Assembly (NCBI GenBank): GCA_029972225.1
Contig: CP124756.1
Span: 3,330,001-3,394,000 of the forward strand
Reading direction: 5' to 3'
Length of the DNA: 64,000 nt
Source: Candidatus Thiothrix putei
GTDB taxonomy: Bacteria > Pseudomonadota > Gammaproteobacteria > Thiotrichales > Thiotrichaceae
In this document: positions 19,890 through 28,159 of the stretch, in pieces
Position numbering within the stretch: the stretch's first letter is position 1
Layout of the letters: every line of letters begins with the position of its first letter
Translations under genes and position numbers: made by a program
Notes under the pieces: model-generated
Databases searched by the model: none
What the model was told of the DNA's origin: nothing
The model's input: the letters and a program-made list of their open reading frames with translations, nothing else

Positions 19890-20813
19890 CTACTCACCAC
19901 CCTCTGGCGTAGCCGCGACAAACTGCCAACGGTCTTGCCCCGCTTGGTAACTAAAACGGTACGCCCGTTTGTGCGGATTATTTTCCGCCAGCAAACGAAA
20001 CCCAAACTCCGTTTCCTTCGCCTGCATCACGTACTGCCCCTGCCGCTCAGCAAACTCAATCTTGCGCACACTGGTAGAATTCCCATCCGGCAAGGTTGCC
20101 AACGCAAACTCATGGCGCAAGTCGTCCGTAAAATCCCCGTGCGTATCCAATGCCACCGAATACACATCTGACGACCGCGCTGACCCAAAATACAGCCGCT
20201 TGTGTTCCGCCCCGTTGAATACCCCCACGCCGATGGCATCCGTCCCCTCCAATTGGCTGACCACCGCATTGCTTGCCATATCCACCCGATAAATGCGCCC
20301 GTTAGCCTGTTTGGGGGTCGAGCCTGCCAGCGAACTCGCATACAAACTGTCGGTATCGCAATCGTAAAACAGCCCCATCGTGCCAAACGGGTTAGACGGC
20401 GATGGCGGCGCAACCGCTGGTAATTCCAGCCACAACGCCATCTCGCCCGTTTGCGCGTCAATTTTATAAATACGGTTCTGCAACGCGGGCGGATTCTCGG
20501 CAAGACTTACGTCCGGTGTCGGCGCAACGTAAATATTCCCCGCCTTATCCCGTGCGAACGCGCCAACGTGCCCCGCATCATCCCAGCTCGGATGTTGCCA
20601 CGCCTGCCCACTCTGCACATTCAACAAACGCAAACCCGTATAACCACGCTGCTGGGTATCAATCGCCACCTGCGCCCCCAGCCCAGTTTTGCTGATGAAA
20701 GCAGGCATCGCTTGGCAAGCGTTCGCCACTCCCGGTTTAAAGTTGCCCATATCTGGCTCGCCGCAAGCACTCAGTAGCAAGCCAGCTAGCATTAACACGC
20801 TAATCTTACGCAT
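19890..20813 (-). CDS. Lipoprotein with a beta-propeller-like fold
   Basis: 307 aa from the ATG at 20813. This start is chosen because it gives a clean lipoprotein signal (MRKISVLMLAGLLLSAC, acylated Cys17) and overlaps the upstream stop as TGATG, implying translational coupling. The mature part shows repeated units such as GRIYRVDMASN, KRLYFGSARSSDVYSVALD and NIYVAPTPD. These resemble the blades of YncE/SMP-30-type propellers and the propeller regions of the large surface proteins. No catalytic motif is recognised. The Cys+2 residue is Gly, so outer-membrane sorting is expected under the usual rule. It probably works with the copper-amine-oxidase-like lipoprotein encoded just upstream. Confidence 0.7.
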   Translation of the reverse strand: MRKISVLMLAGLLLSACGEPDMGNFKPGVANACQAMPAFISKTGLGAQVAIDTQQRGYTGLRLLNVQSGQAWQHPSWDDAGHVGAFARDKAGNIYVAPTPDVSLAENPPALQNRIYKIDAQTGEMALWLELPAVAPPSPSNPFGTMGLFYDCDTDSLYASSLAGSTPKQANGRIYRVDMASNAVVSQLEGTDAIGVGVFNGAEHKRLYFGSARSSDVYSVALDTHGDFTDDLRHEFALATLPDGNSTSVRKIEFAERQGQYVMQAKETEFGFRLLAENNPHKRAYRFSYQAGQDRWQFVAATPEGGE

Positions 20814-22600
20814 CACGAAGCCCCCTTCACTGGCGTAAACATCGGCCCCGACCAGCACGGCCAAACCTCCACATTCGCCACGCCATCTTTGACCCGCGTA
20901 TCTGCCCAGCAATATTCACTGCCGGGATTGCCATCATTCTTCATCTGCGGCACATACCACAGCACCGTATCCTTACCCTGCAACGGTTCGGCTGGCTCAA
21001 TGAAATGCTCCGGGCCTTGCTGATAATCCTTATTGCAGCACGTCCCCAACGTCACTGTATCCTGTTCGCCCTCTTCCGGCTTATACACACTGAAATACGT
21101 AAACGCCTTATCGCCACGCCCGCCATCCCCAAACTGCCCACGCCCCGGTTCGACGTAGAACCCCGCACCATCCTGCCCCGTCACCCGATACTGATAACCT
21201 TCGTTGGTAAACTTAGCATCATCCTGCAAACGCCATTGTTCCTTATCCCACGCGCTCCAATCTGCGCCATTCCATTCCGCAATCGTATCCGCGCTGCCCG
21301 CGCCGCCCGCATCCAAATCAATCCGCACCACCGGACGGTACGTCCCATCCGTTCCGCAACCACGTCCGAAATCGGCTTGCGCCACCCGAAAACGCCCATC
21401 CTTATAAAACTCAAAGCGCTGCACGTAACGGTAATTGCACGGCGTAGGCCAAGGCGGTTGACGGAAATCCTGCACCACCGCAAACCCCACTTCCTGCCCA
21501 TTCTGCATAATCGGCTCGGTTTTCGGCCCGTTATACGCAATCACCACCGCCGCACTGAACAGCGGACAACCAATCGCATCGCTATAGCCAAAGCCTTCCC
21601 GCGTCGAATAACTCACATGCCAATCCAACACCTTAGCGCTCTTCAGCACCTGTTTACCGTTGAATTTCACATTGGAAAGCTGCAAACCGTCTGATCCAGT
21701 AATCACATAATCCATATCCCAACCCGACTGCGACAGGCTATTCACCTTTTCGCAGAAATTGCGAAAGGTGGTTTCATTTTCCAGACTGCGTTCTGTCACC
21801 ACGGTTTTGGGGCCACTTGCGCCCAAATCCGTCCAGCGCGTCCCCACCAGCTTGCCATCGGTCAAATCAACGATTGCCCACAATGCATCGTTTTCAAACA
21901 CATAAGTTGGCGCAACACACAGATGGTGCGAACGTTCACACATCGAATCTTGCAACGCGGTTTTGAACTCTTTCTTATCTGGCTGACGGTTTCTATCCTG
22001 CAAAATCGCCTGCACTTCGGGTGCTGCCCCCGCAATCGCCGAGGCTAATTCCACCAAGCGCGGCGACAAATCCGGCTGCGCGTAATTCTGGCGACTCACC
22101 CCCAACACTTGCTGCTTACTCACATCCGCAAACGCAATCGTAGAGGCATTGTGGAAATGGTCATACATCTCCACCCGCCAACATTCTGCCTGCGCACACG
22201 GCCCCGCGTTGCCATTGAAATCCGCTGGCAGGGCTTTACGCACCGTCATGATTTCATTGCGCAACGGCGCGTTGGTTTTTTCATCACGGGTAAATTTGAG
22301 AAATTCAGGGTTGGCGACTGCCAGCTTTTGCGCCAGTTGGGCATTCGCTTCCGGCAATTCTTTGTCGTTTAACACCAAGATCGGCGGATCGGCTTGCAAT
22401 GCCGTTTGCACCCGCTGCCAGTAATCAGCAAGTGCCGGAATGCTGGAATGCAGTTGTTCACGCGGCACAGCTTGCGCCAAGGTGCTGGTATCCGCGAATT
22501 TATCGACGGTAGGTAAAGTGACGGATGGCGGTTTATCTTCCCCGCAGCCCCCAAGCCACAGAGAAAAAAGGCACAAAACAATGCCTGAATGGATTTTCAT
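20813..22600 (-). CDS. Lipoprotein homologous to copper amine oxidases but lacking copper ligands
   Basis: 595 aa. A lipoprotein signal ends in LGGC (Cys19). Residues about 60-190 and 190-270 look like the two cystatin-like N-terminal domains of copper amine oxidases (VEMYDHFHNASTIAFADVS; a VDLTDGKLVGTRW strand pair). The C-terminal half keeps other family landmarks: a DWHVSYSTREG strand near 326, TPCNYRY at 386-392, which matches the quinone-forming T-x-x-N-Y-(D/E)-Y motif except Arg replaces the acid, and DTVLWYVPQ near the end. The His-x-His copper pair expected after the Tyr is replaced by TYR in GTYRPVVRIDLD, and no equivalent third His is seen. It is therefore likely a non-catalytic relative with a binding or structural role. 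The start has AAGGG 6 nt upstream. Confidence 0.65.
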   Translation of the reverse strand: MKIHSGIVLCLFSLWLGGCGEDKPPSVTLPTVDKFADTSTLAQAVPREQLHSSIPALADYWQRVQTALQADPPILVLNDKELPEANAQLAQKLAVANPEFLKFTRDEKTNAPLRNEIMTVRKALPADFNGNAGPCAQAECWRVEMYDHFHNASTIAFADVSKQQVLGVSRQNYAQPDLSPRLVELASAIAGAAPEVQAILQDRNRQPDKKEFKTALQDSMCERSHHLCVAPTYVFENDALWAIVDLTDGKLVGTRWTDLGASGPKTVVTERSLENETTFRNFCEKVNSLSQSGWDMDYVITGSDGLQLSNVKFNGKQVLKSAKVLDWHVSYSTREGFGYSDAIGCPLFSAAVVIAYNGPKTEPIMQNGQEVGFAVVQDFRQPPWPTPCNYRYVQRFEFYKDGRFRVAQADFGRGCGTDGTYRPVVRIDLDAGGAGSADTIAEWNGADWSAWDKEQWRLQDDAKFTNEGYQYRVTGQDGAGFYVEPGRGQFGDGGRGDKAFTYFSVYKPEEGEQDTVTLGTCCNKDYQQGPEHFIEPAEPLQGKDTVLWYVPQMKNDGNPGSEYCWADTRVKDGVANVEVWPCWSGPMFTPVKGAS

Positions 22601-22620
22601 GGTTAGCCCTTATTCTGTAG

Positions 22621-22638
22621 GTCGGGCTTCAGCCCGAC
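22621..22638. repeat. Short perfect palindrome (REP-like)
   Basis: GTCGGGCT and AGCCCGAC arms around a 2-nt loop, between the HIT gene and the lipoprotein pair. No U tract follows, so it is more likely a dispersed palindromic repeat or mRNA stabiliser than a terminator. Confidence 0.5.
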
Positions 22639-22652
22639 ATCTTCTCCAACGT

Positions 22653-22997
22653 TTAGCCCGGCGGCCAGCTCAACGCCCGCCCCGCCAACAAATGCAAATG
22701 AATGTGGAACACGCTTTGCCCCGCGTCCGCGCCACAATTCATCACCACGCGGTAGCCTTCATCCGCGTAACCCGCATCCGCCGCAATTTTCTTCGCCGCC
22801 AAATATAACTTGCCGATCAATACCGCATCTTCGGGCTGAATGTCGTTGATCATCGCAATGTGTTTACGCGGAATAATCAGCACATGCAGCGGCGCTTGCG
22901 GGTTAATGTCGTAAAACGCGATGACATCTTCATCTTCATACGCCCGCTTTGCCGGAATGTCACCTGCAACAATGCGGCAGAATAAACAATTGCTCAT
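22653..22997 (-). CDS. HIT-family (HinT-like) nucleotide hydrolase
   Basis: 114 aa. It starts with CLFCRIVAGDIPA and ends with the histidine triad HIHLHLL, both typical of the HinT branch. Proteins of this branch hydrolyse adenosine phosphoramidates in the cytoplasm. The ATG overlaps the recR stop codon as TGATG, so translation is probably coupled. It is the last gene of the dnaX-ybaB-recR operon, a common but not universal addition. Length and motifs are complete. Confidence 0.93.
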   Translation of the reverse strand: MSNCLFCRIVAGDIPAKRAYEDEDVIAFYDINPQAPLHVLIIPRKHIAMINDIQPEDAVLIGKLYLAAKKIAADAGYADEGYRVVMNCGADAGQSVFHIHLHLLAGRALSWPPG

Positions 22998-23593
22998 CAG
23001 TATTTTCTCCGTCCTTCAAAGGCGTGGGAAAGGGTTCCGCTATCGACGTATTCGAGTTCGCTACCCATTGGTACGCCGTGCGCAATGCGTGATGCAGGAA
23101 TGCCGCGTTTGGCGGCGAGTTCGCTGATGTAATGCGCGGTGACTTCGCCTTCGACGGTTGGGTTGGTGGCAAGAATCAGCTCTTGCACTTCGCCCTCATC
23201 CAGCCGCGCCTCCAGCAAATCCAAGCCAATGTCTTCGGGGCCAATGCCATCCAACGGCGACAAGCGTCCGCCTAATACGAAATAGTAACCGCGATAGCCG
23301 GTCGCTTGTTCCACCGCCACCACGTCGGAAGGGTGTTCCACCACGCACAGCAATTGCGGTTGCCGTGCCGGATTCGCGCAAATGCGGCAGGTATCGTGTT
23401 CGGTGAGGGTGCGGCAACGTGAGCAATGCTTAATGTCACGCATCGCCCGCCCCATGACATCAGCAAGCCGTTCACCGCTGCGTCGGTCATTTTCCAGCAA
23501 ATGGAACGCCATGCGCTGCGCGGTGCGTGAACCGATACCGGGCAGGCAACGCAACGCATCCACCAATTCTTTCAGCAGCGAGGATTCGCTCAT
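22997..23593 (-). CDS. recR: Recombination mediator RecR
   Basis: 198 aa, normal length. The N-terminal helix-hairpin-helix ([18 protein letters not shown]) is followed by a C4 zinc finger (CSRC...CRIC) and a TOPRIM domain ([12 protein letters not shown]). The C-terminal part contains the NPTVEGE motif and a Walker-B-like end ([10 protein letters not shown]). RecR works with RecF and RecO to load RecA on gapped DNA. It starts 1 nt after the ybaB stop, which continues the classical dnaX-ybaB-recR order. Confidence 0.97.
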   Translation of the reverse strand: MSESSLLKELVDALRCLPGIGSRTAQRMAFHLLENDRRSGERLADVMGRAMRDIKHCSRCRTLTEHDTCRICANPARQPQLLCVVEHPSDVVAVEQATGYRGYYFVLGGRLSPLDGIGPEDIGLDLLEARLDEGEVQELILATNPTVEGEVTAHYISELAAKRGIPASRIAHGVPMGSELEYVDSGTLSHAFEGRRKY

Positions 23594-23594
23594 T

Positions 23595-23924
23595 TTAGAA
23601 CGGCATCTTGAAGCCAGGAGGCATCGGCATTCCCGCTGTTACGCCTGCCATGCGCTCCTTCGAGGCTTCTTCCAGCTTATGCACAGCATCATTGAACGCG
23701 GCTGTTACCAAGTCTTCCACCATGTCTTTATCGTCTTCAAACAAGCTAGGGTCGATGGTGACACGCTTGCATTCGTGCTTGCCGTTGATCACGACCGACA
23801 CCAAACCGCCACCGGATTGCCCCGGCACTTCCATCGCCGCAATTTCTTCTTGCGCCTTTTGCATATTTTCTTGCATTTTTTGCGCCTGCTTCATCAGGCC
23901 GCCAAGTCCGGCTTTACCCATCAT
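23595..23924 (-). CDS. ybaB: YbaB/EbfC nucleoid-associated protein
   Basis: 109 aa with the family pattern: [20 protein letters not shown] coiled-coil N-terminus, a central beta segment ([18 protein letters not shown]) and a Met/Pro-rich tail ending PPGFKMPF. It binds DNA as a dimer. Two adjacent ATG codons are possible starts. It lies between dnaX and recR, as in most gammaproteobacteria. Confidence 0.95.
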   Translation of the reverse strand: MMGKAGLGGLMKQAQKMQENMQKAQEEIAAMEVPGQSGGGLVSVVINGKHECKRVTIDPSLFEDDKDMVEDLVTAAFNDAVHKLEEASKERMAGVTAGMPMPPGFKMPF

Positions 23925-23969
23925 GGTATGTGTATCCTCATTGTGTTCAATAGCTGGCAGTTTACTACA

Positions 23970-25616
23970 CTAACTGGCATTTGTGCGCGGGCGGATGCTT
24001 CCCGGTACGATAACTGCGCCAAAAGCCTCTTGCAATTGCTGCACGAACGGGTCGTTGTTAATCGCTGCTTCGGCTGCCTTCTGCTGTTCCGCCGCTTCGC
24101 GCAAGGTACGCTTTTCAGGGGTTTCTTCGGTGACAACACTAACGTGAAAATTTAACTTGAGCGAACGCCCGTAATGTTTTGCCAACGCCGCTGCCAATTG
24201 CGCTTCGGCAGATTCACTTTGCAAGGTTGCACCGCTTTCATCCAGCAACAGCGTAATTTGATCGTCAGTAACACTTTCCAGCAAACAATGTTGCGCTAAA
24301 GGCAGCGCCATGCCGGAAAGATTGAGCTGAGGGTAGAGGGTATGCCAGTCGTTAGTGGAAAGAAACCCCTCCCCAGCCTTCCCCTTATCAGGGAAGGGAG
24401 CAAGAGGTGAAGCAGTGACGGCTTCTTGCTCCTCCCCTGACATGGGGAGGTTGGGAGGGGTTTCTTTCTCCCGTAGCGTTTCAATTACAATTTTTTTTTT
24501 CTCAACCGGTGTTGAGTGTGCTTGAGATTTGCCATCATCCAGCCGAAACGCCAGCATCCGCAACAGCAGCATCTCAAACCCGCCACGCGGATCGGGTGCT
24601 AAGGGCAAATCCCGTCGCCCATACAATGCCATCTGATAATACAACTGCACATCTGCCGGTGACAGCAATTTCGCCATCTGCGCAATATCCGCATCCGCTT
24701 CATCGGCTGGCACGATTTGCTGCACCGCTATGCTATGCAATAACGCAATGAAACCATCCGCCGCCGCCGTAAAATCGGTGGTGAGTTGCGCCATTTGCTC
24801 AACCGTTGCCAGCATCCCAACCCCATCGTCATCCGCGATGGCTTGCAACAAGGCGAGTAAATGCTCGTGCGGCAACAAACCCAGCATATCCTGCACTTCG
24901 TCTTCACTCACTGCCCCACCACCGGCAACGATTGCCTGATCAGTCAGGCTCAGTGCATCGCGCATACTGCCATCTGCTGCACGCGCCAATAAGCGCAAGG
25001 CGCTTTCGCTGAAGGGAATATTTTCCTGCTCCAACACATTCGCCAAATGCCCGCTGATCATATCCACCGGCATTCGTTTCAGATTGAATTGCAGGCAACG
25101 CGACAAAATCGTGACCGGTAATTTCTGCGGATCAGTGGTGGCAAACAGGAATTTGACATGCGGCGGCGGCTCTTCCAGCGTTTTCAACAGCGCGTTGAAG
25201 CTGTGACCGGAGAGCATGTGCACTTCGTCGATCAGGTAAATCTTGAAACGTCCACGAGTCGGGGCGTATTGCACATTGTCCAACAAATCGCGGGTATCTT
25301 CGACCTTGGTGCGAGAAGCCGCATCGACTTCGATCAGGTCAACGTGACGCCCTTCGGCAATTTCGCGGCAACTGCGGCATTCGCCACACGGTTTAGCGGT
25401 AACACCGGTTTCGCAGTTGAGGCATTTGGCAAAGATTCGGGCAAGCGTGGTTTTTCCTACCCCGCGCGTGCCGGTGAACAAATAAGCGTGATGCAGCCGT
25501 TGCTGCCCATCATCGCCTTCCAAAGCATTCATCAAGGCTCGCAATACATGCGCCTGACCCACCATTTGCTGGAAGTCCTGAGGCCGCCATTTTCGTGCAA
25601 GTACTTGATAACTCAT
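23970..25616 (-). CDS. dnaX: DNA polymerase III subunits gamma/tau
   Basis: 548 aa from the ATG at 25616 (MSYQVLARKWRPQ); a longer upstream frame runs through the SRP RNA gene and is rejected. The AAA+ clamp-loader region shows a Walker A (GTRGVGKTT), a four-Cys zinc module (CLNCE...CGECRSC), DEVHMLS and the SRC sensor/arginine-finger motif. The C-terminal tau region (about 410-548) would contact DnaB and the alpha subunit. Codons 373-375 lie in an A10 run. A -1 slip gives N-C-N-stop and a +1 slip gives L-stop, so both shifted frames end at once and produce a roughly 377-aa gamma form. A palindromic element is inserted in frame in the linker. Confidence 0.96.
   Translation of the reverse strand: MSYQVLARKWRPQDFQQMVGQAHVLRALMNALEGDDGQQRLHHAYLFTGTRGVGKTTLARIFAKCLNCETGVTAKPCGECRSCREIAEGRHVDLIEVDAASRTKVEDTRDLLDNVQYAPTRGRFKIYLIDEVHMLSGHSFNALLKTLEEPPPHVKFLFATTDPQKLPVTILSRCLQFNLKRMPVDMISGHLANVLEQENIPFSESALRLLARAADGSMRDALSLTDQAIVAGGGAVSEDEVQDMLGLLPHEHLLALLQAIADDDGVGMLATVEQMAQLTTDFTAAADGFIALLHSIAVQQIVPADEADADIAQMAKLLSPADVQLYYQMALYGRRDLPLAPDPRGGFEMLLLRMLAFRLDDGKSQAHSTPVEKKKIVIETLREKETPPNLPMSGEEQEAVTASPLAPFPDKGKAGEGFLSTNDWHTLYPQLNLSGMALPLAQHCLLESVTDDQITLLLDESGATLQSESAEAQLAAALAKHYGRSLKLNFHVSVVTEETPEKRTLREAAEQQKAAEAAINNDPFVQQLQEAFGAVIVPGSIRPRTNAS
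24360..24466. repeat. Palindromic repeat element inserted in frame in dnaX
   Basis: AAGAAACCCCTCCC (24360-24373) and its exact complement (24453-24466) flank a 107-bp segment whose interior also pairs (GGGAGCAAGA with TCTTGCTCC, and CCCTGA/TCAGGG pairs). It encodes about 36 codons rich in Pro, Gly and Glu in the linker before the tau-specific domain. It resembles a small mobile palindromic element tolerated in coding sequence. Confidence 0.65.
24491..24500 (-). promoter_or_regulatory. A10 slippage site for gamma-subunit production
   Basis: Ten consecutive A on the coding strand at codons 373-376 of dnaX. Stops occur within four codons in both alternative frames. Transcriptional slippage on A9 makes gamma in Thermus, and ribosomal frameshifting does so in E. 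coli; which mechanism applies here cannot be told from sequence. Confidence 0.7.
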
Positions 25617-25640
25617 GAGGTATTCGTAGAATTTTAGAGT

Positions 25641-25755
25641 GGTGGCAGCCTGCACCAGCCGCATCCCGGCGCCCGAATCAGTAGCTGTTGCTGCTCCCTT
25701 CCGGGCCTGACAAGGTTCACTACTTATCGTCGCGGGAGAACCAATGCAGGCCACC
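25641..25755 (-). ncRNA. ffs: 4.5S signal recognition particle RNA, small bacterial type
   Basis: The minus strand contains the conserved apical domain GTCAGGCCCGGAAGGGAGCA. The two ends (GGTGGCCTGCA and TGCAGGCTGCCACC) pair into a long hairpin, and the length of about 115 nt fits 4.5S RNA. It pairs with Ffh to target membrane proteins. It lies just upstream of dnaX in the same direction, a frequent arrangement. Confidence 0.95.
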
Positions 25756-25849
25756 ATTGCGAAGGACGCGGAATTATGACCGAATTACCCGCCAACAACA
25801 AGGCATTTACGCAAGCATCAGCAAACCGACCCCATTCATAGAAATTTGA

Positions 25850-25878
25850 TTGCTTAAAGTGAACCGATTGACTATAAA
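25850..25878 (+). promoter_or_regulatory. Putative sigma70 promoter of the chemosensory operon
   Basis: TTGCTT (25850-25855) and TATAAA (25873-25878), 17 bp apart, 48 bp before the first gene. Confidence 0.5.
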
Positions 25879-25925
25879 CGATACTGGCAGTTTTACCCCG
25901 TTGAGTGTACTAAGGAAGAGCACCC

Positions 25926-26288
25926 ATGATGATTCGCAAGATACTGATTGCTGATGACTCCAATACAGAACGTCTGAATCTTACCCACATCCTTGAATCT
26001 GCTGGCTATCAGGTCATTGCTGCACAGTCCGGCAACGAAGCAAAAGCCTTAGCAGAATCACAACAACCCGACCTCATTTTGCTGGATATTATCATGGATG
26101 ATGGTGATGGTTATCAGGCGTGTCGTGCCATCAAACGTAACCCTGCTACCCAAACCATTCCTGTGATCATGGTTTCCAGCAAATCCAATCCTGTGGACAA
26201 ACAGTGGGCGCAAAAACTAGGTGCTACTGACTATATCGTTAAACCGTATACTGACGCTGAGGTGCTGGCACAAATCAAGAAACTGTGA
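25926..26288 (+). CDS. CheY-like single-domain response regulator (PilG/PilH type)
   Basis: 120 aa, a receiver domain only. The acidic pair is in ILIADDS, the phospho-acceptor is D54 (LLDIIMDDGDGY), the Thr/Ser switch is in MVSSKS, and the Lys is in VKPYTD. The absence of an output domain and its place at the head of a CheW-MCP-CheA operon match PilG/PilH proteins that steer type IV pilus motors. GGAAGAG lies about 6 nt before the ATG; a second ATG follows immediately. Confidence 0.92.
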   Translation: MMIRKILIADDSNTERLNLTHILESAGYQVIAAQSGNEAKALAESQQPDLILLDIIMDDGDGYQACRAIKRNPATQTIPVIMVSSKSNPVDKQWAQKLGATDYIVKPYTDAEVLAQIKKL

Positions 26289-26392
26289 ATACCAACCACG
26301 ATTGATGATTCCAACAATAAAAAATAACTGGCACATGTCGAGCAAAGAAGCTGGCAGGTGCGTTACCCAAGGAATAATAGAGGGACAGATAG

Positions 26393-26842
26393 GTGCAAAC
26401 TTCATCTGAGAAATTAATCGAGAATCGCTTTTGTTATTGCGTAGGAATGCACACGATCCTACTAGAAGCAGAGGTCAGAGCAGAATTATTGACTGGGCAG
26501 GTTATTTATCCTGTTCCTTTTGCACCAGCATGGTGTGCTGGGTTAATCAGTTTGCGTGGCGATTTACACCCTATCATTAATATGCATCACGTTGTACAAG
26601 GCCAATCCTTTCGCAATACACCGCAATTACTGTTAATACAACACCCGAATTTCTCACCTATTGCACTAACCTGCGATGGTTACCCACGTCAGCTAAAGCT
26701 ATCTTCCACAGACCTAACCCCACAAATCGCAGACAACTTACCGAGCTGGATCCCCCATAGTCTGCATCATCAAGGTAAACCATTATTAGCGGCTGACCAT
26801 GGAAAATTATTGCGTTACATACAACGCACACAAGGAAGTTAA
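26393..26842 (+). CDS. CheW-like adaptor (PilI type)
   Basis: 149 aa, starting at GTG 26393 with GAGGGA 7 nt upstream. It contains the CheW-domain pattern YPVPFAPAWCAGLISLRGDLHPIINM, shown here as YPVPFAPAW, GLISLRGDLHP and IINM. CheW adaptors couple receptors to the histidine kinase. By position it corresponds to PilI of Pseudomonas-type pilus chemosensory operons. Confidence 0.88.
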   Translation: MQTSSEKLIENRFCYCVGMHTILLEAEVRAELLTGQVIYPVPFAPAWCAGLISLRGDLHPIINMHHVVQGQSFRNTPQLLLIQHPNFSPIALTCDGYPRQLKLSSTDLTPQIADNLPSWIPHSLHHQGKPLLAADHGKLLRYIQRTQGS

Positions 26843-26872
26843 ACCATTAACCCCGGAGGAGTGTACTTAAAT

Positions 26873-28144
26873 ATGAAAAACAACAATAAATATCGACTCA
26901 TAACGGCAAGTATTTTGAGCTTGCTCTTGAGCACCCCAAATACTATTCATGCAGAAGATGGTGTCAGTGCAAATGAGATTCTCATTGGTGGTGTGATGGA
27001 TTTGGAAGGCCGCTCTAGCGGCTTAGGACTTGGCATGAAAGCAGGCATTGAAGCCGCTATCAATAATCAAACTATTGCAGGCCACTCTCTCAAGTTTCTA
27101 GCAGAAAATGACTCTTATACCCCAGATAAAGCTGTAGAAGCTACCCAAAAGCTCATTGAACAAAAAGTCTTATTATTTGCTGGCAATGTTGGCACACCGA
27201 CTGCCCACAAAGTGTTGCCTATTCTAGAGCAGCAAAAAATACCCGCAGTGGGATTCTTTACAGGTGCTGGTTTATTACGCCCCGGCAAAGGCGACATCAT
27301 CAATTTCCGTGCAAGCTACGTCCAGGAAACTAAAGCAGTCATCGACGCTGCCTTGAAAAACGGAATCCAACCCACTGAAGTATGCGCTTATGTGCAAAAC
27401 GATACTTATGGCATGGCAGGTGTCCAAGGTATTATGGATGCGCTACAAGGAAAAGAGAATGCCACAAACGTCGTTGCAGCGCTTGAAAAAGTCTTAAAAC
27501 TACAAGGCGATAACATTCCCCGCAACGGCATCGCCCCTGTTGGCGTCTATACCCGCAATACCTTCATCGCCCGTGACGGCTACGACTCACTAAAAGAATG
27601 GGAAATCAATCACGACACCCATTGTAAACTAATTGTCACTGTTGGTACTTACGAAGCCATCGCTCGCTTCATCGCTTACGCTAACAGTAAAGCCGAACCG
27701 TGGATTTTCAGCGCAGTATCCTTCACCGGCGCTGATGATTTTCGTAAAACCTTAAATAAATTTGCTATTACAGAACGGGTAATCATGACACAAGTTGTAC
27801 CGCCACCCGACAGTGAGCTGCCCATTGTTCAAGAAGCACGCACTGTATTAGGTAAAGATTACGGCTATGTCTCGCAAGAAGGCTATATTGTTGGCAAACT
27901 ACTCCTACATGGGCTGCGCCAACTGGAAACGGAAGGTAAACCTATTACCCGTGCTAACCTGTTAACCACCTTCAAAGGCCAACAATTTGACCTTGGTGGG
28001 TTGAATATGGATTTCACCCATGATAATCAAGGCTCCGACTTTGTGGTCATGACCCACTACCTAAACGACAAATGGCTAGCCATGCAAGATTCCACTTGGC
28101 GTGACTGGCTTGACCAACAACAAAAAATGCCAACAACAGACTAA
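26873..28144 (+). CDS. Periplasmic branched-chain amino acid-type binding protein in a chemosensory operon
   Basis: 423 aa from the ATG at 26873; GGAGGA lies 11 nt upstream and would be too close to the alternative GTG at 26861. The signal peptide is MKNNNKYR...IHA. The mature part follows the Peripla_BP_6 (LivJ/UrtA/AmiC-like) pattern: ILIGGVMDLEGRSSGLGLGM, AVEATQKLIEQ, FAGNVGTPTA and the C-terminal VSQEGYIVGKLLL. No permease or ATPase gene is nearby. It lies between the CheW adaptor and the receptor, 15 nt before the receptor gene. This suggests it presents a small ligand to the receptor's periplasmic domain instead of feeding a transporter. The ligand cannot be named. Confidence 0.85.
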   Translation: MKNNNKYRLITASILSLLLSTPNTIHAEDGVSANEILIGGVMDLEGRSSGLGLGMKAGIEAAINNQTIAGHSLKFLAENDSYTPDKAVEATQKLIEQKVLLFAGNVGTPTAHKVLPILEQQKIPAVGFFTGAGLLRPGKGDIINFRASYVQETKAVIDAALKNGIQPTEVCAYVQNDTYGMAGVQGIMDALQGKENATNVVAALEKVLKLQGDNIPRNGIAPVGVYTRNTFIARDGYDSLKEWEINHDTHCKLIVTVGTYEAIARFIAYANSKAEPWIFSAVSFTGADDFRKTLNKFAITERVIMTQVVPPPDSELPIVQEARTVLGKDYGYVSQEGYIVGKLLLHGLRQLETEGKPITRANLLTTFKGQQFDLGGLNMDFTHDNQGSDFVVMTHYLNDKWLAMQDSTWRDWLDQQQKMPTTD

Positions 28145-28159
28145 GCAAGGGAGATAACC

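Noticed and set aside
22621-22638. Terminator for the lipoprotein or HIT gene
   Set aside because: No U tract on either strand; better described as a REP-like palindrome.
25617-25757. 47-codon N-terminal extension of DnaX
   Set aside because: It would be translated from the SRP RNA gene; the ATG at 25616 gives the conserved DnaX start.
26861-26872. GTG start of the binding protein
   Set aside because: It is directly adjacent to the GGAGGA ribosome site; the ATG 12 nt later has usable spacing and starts a normal signal peptide.
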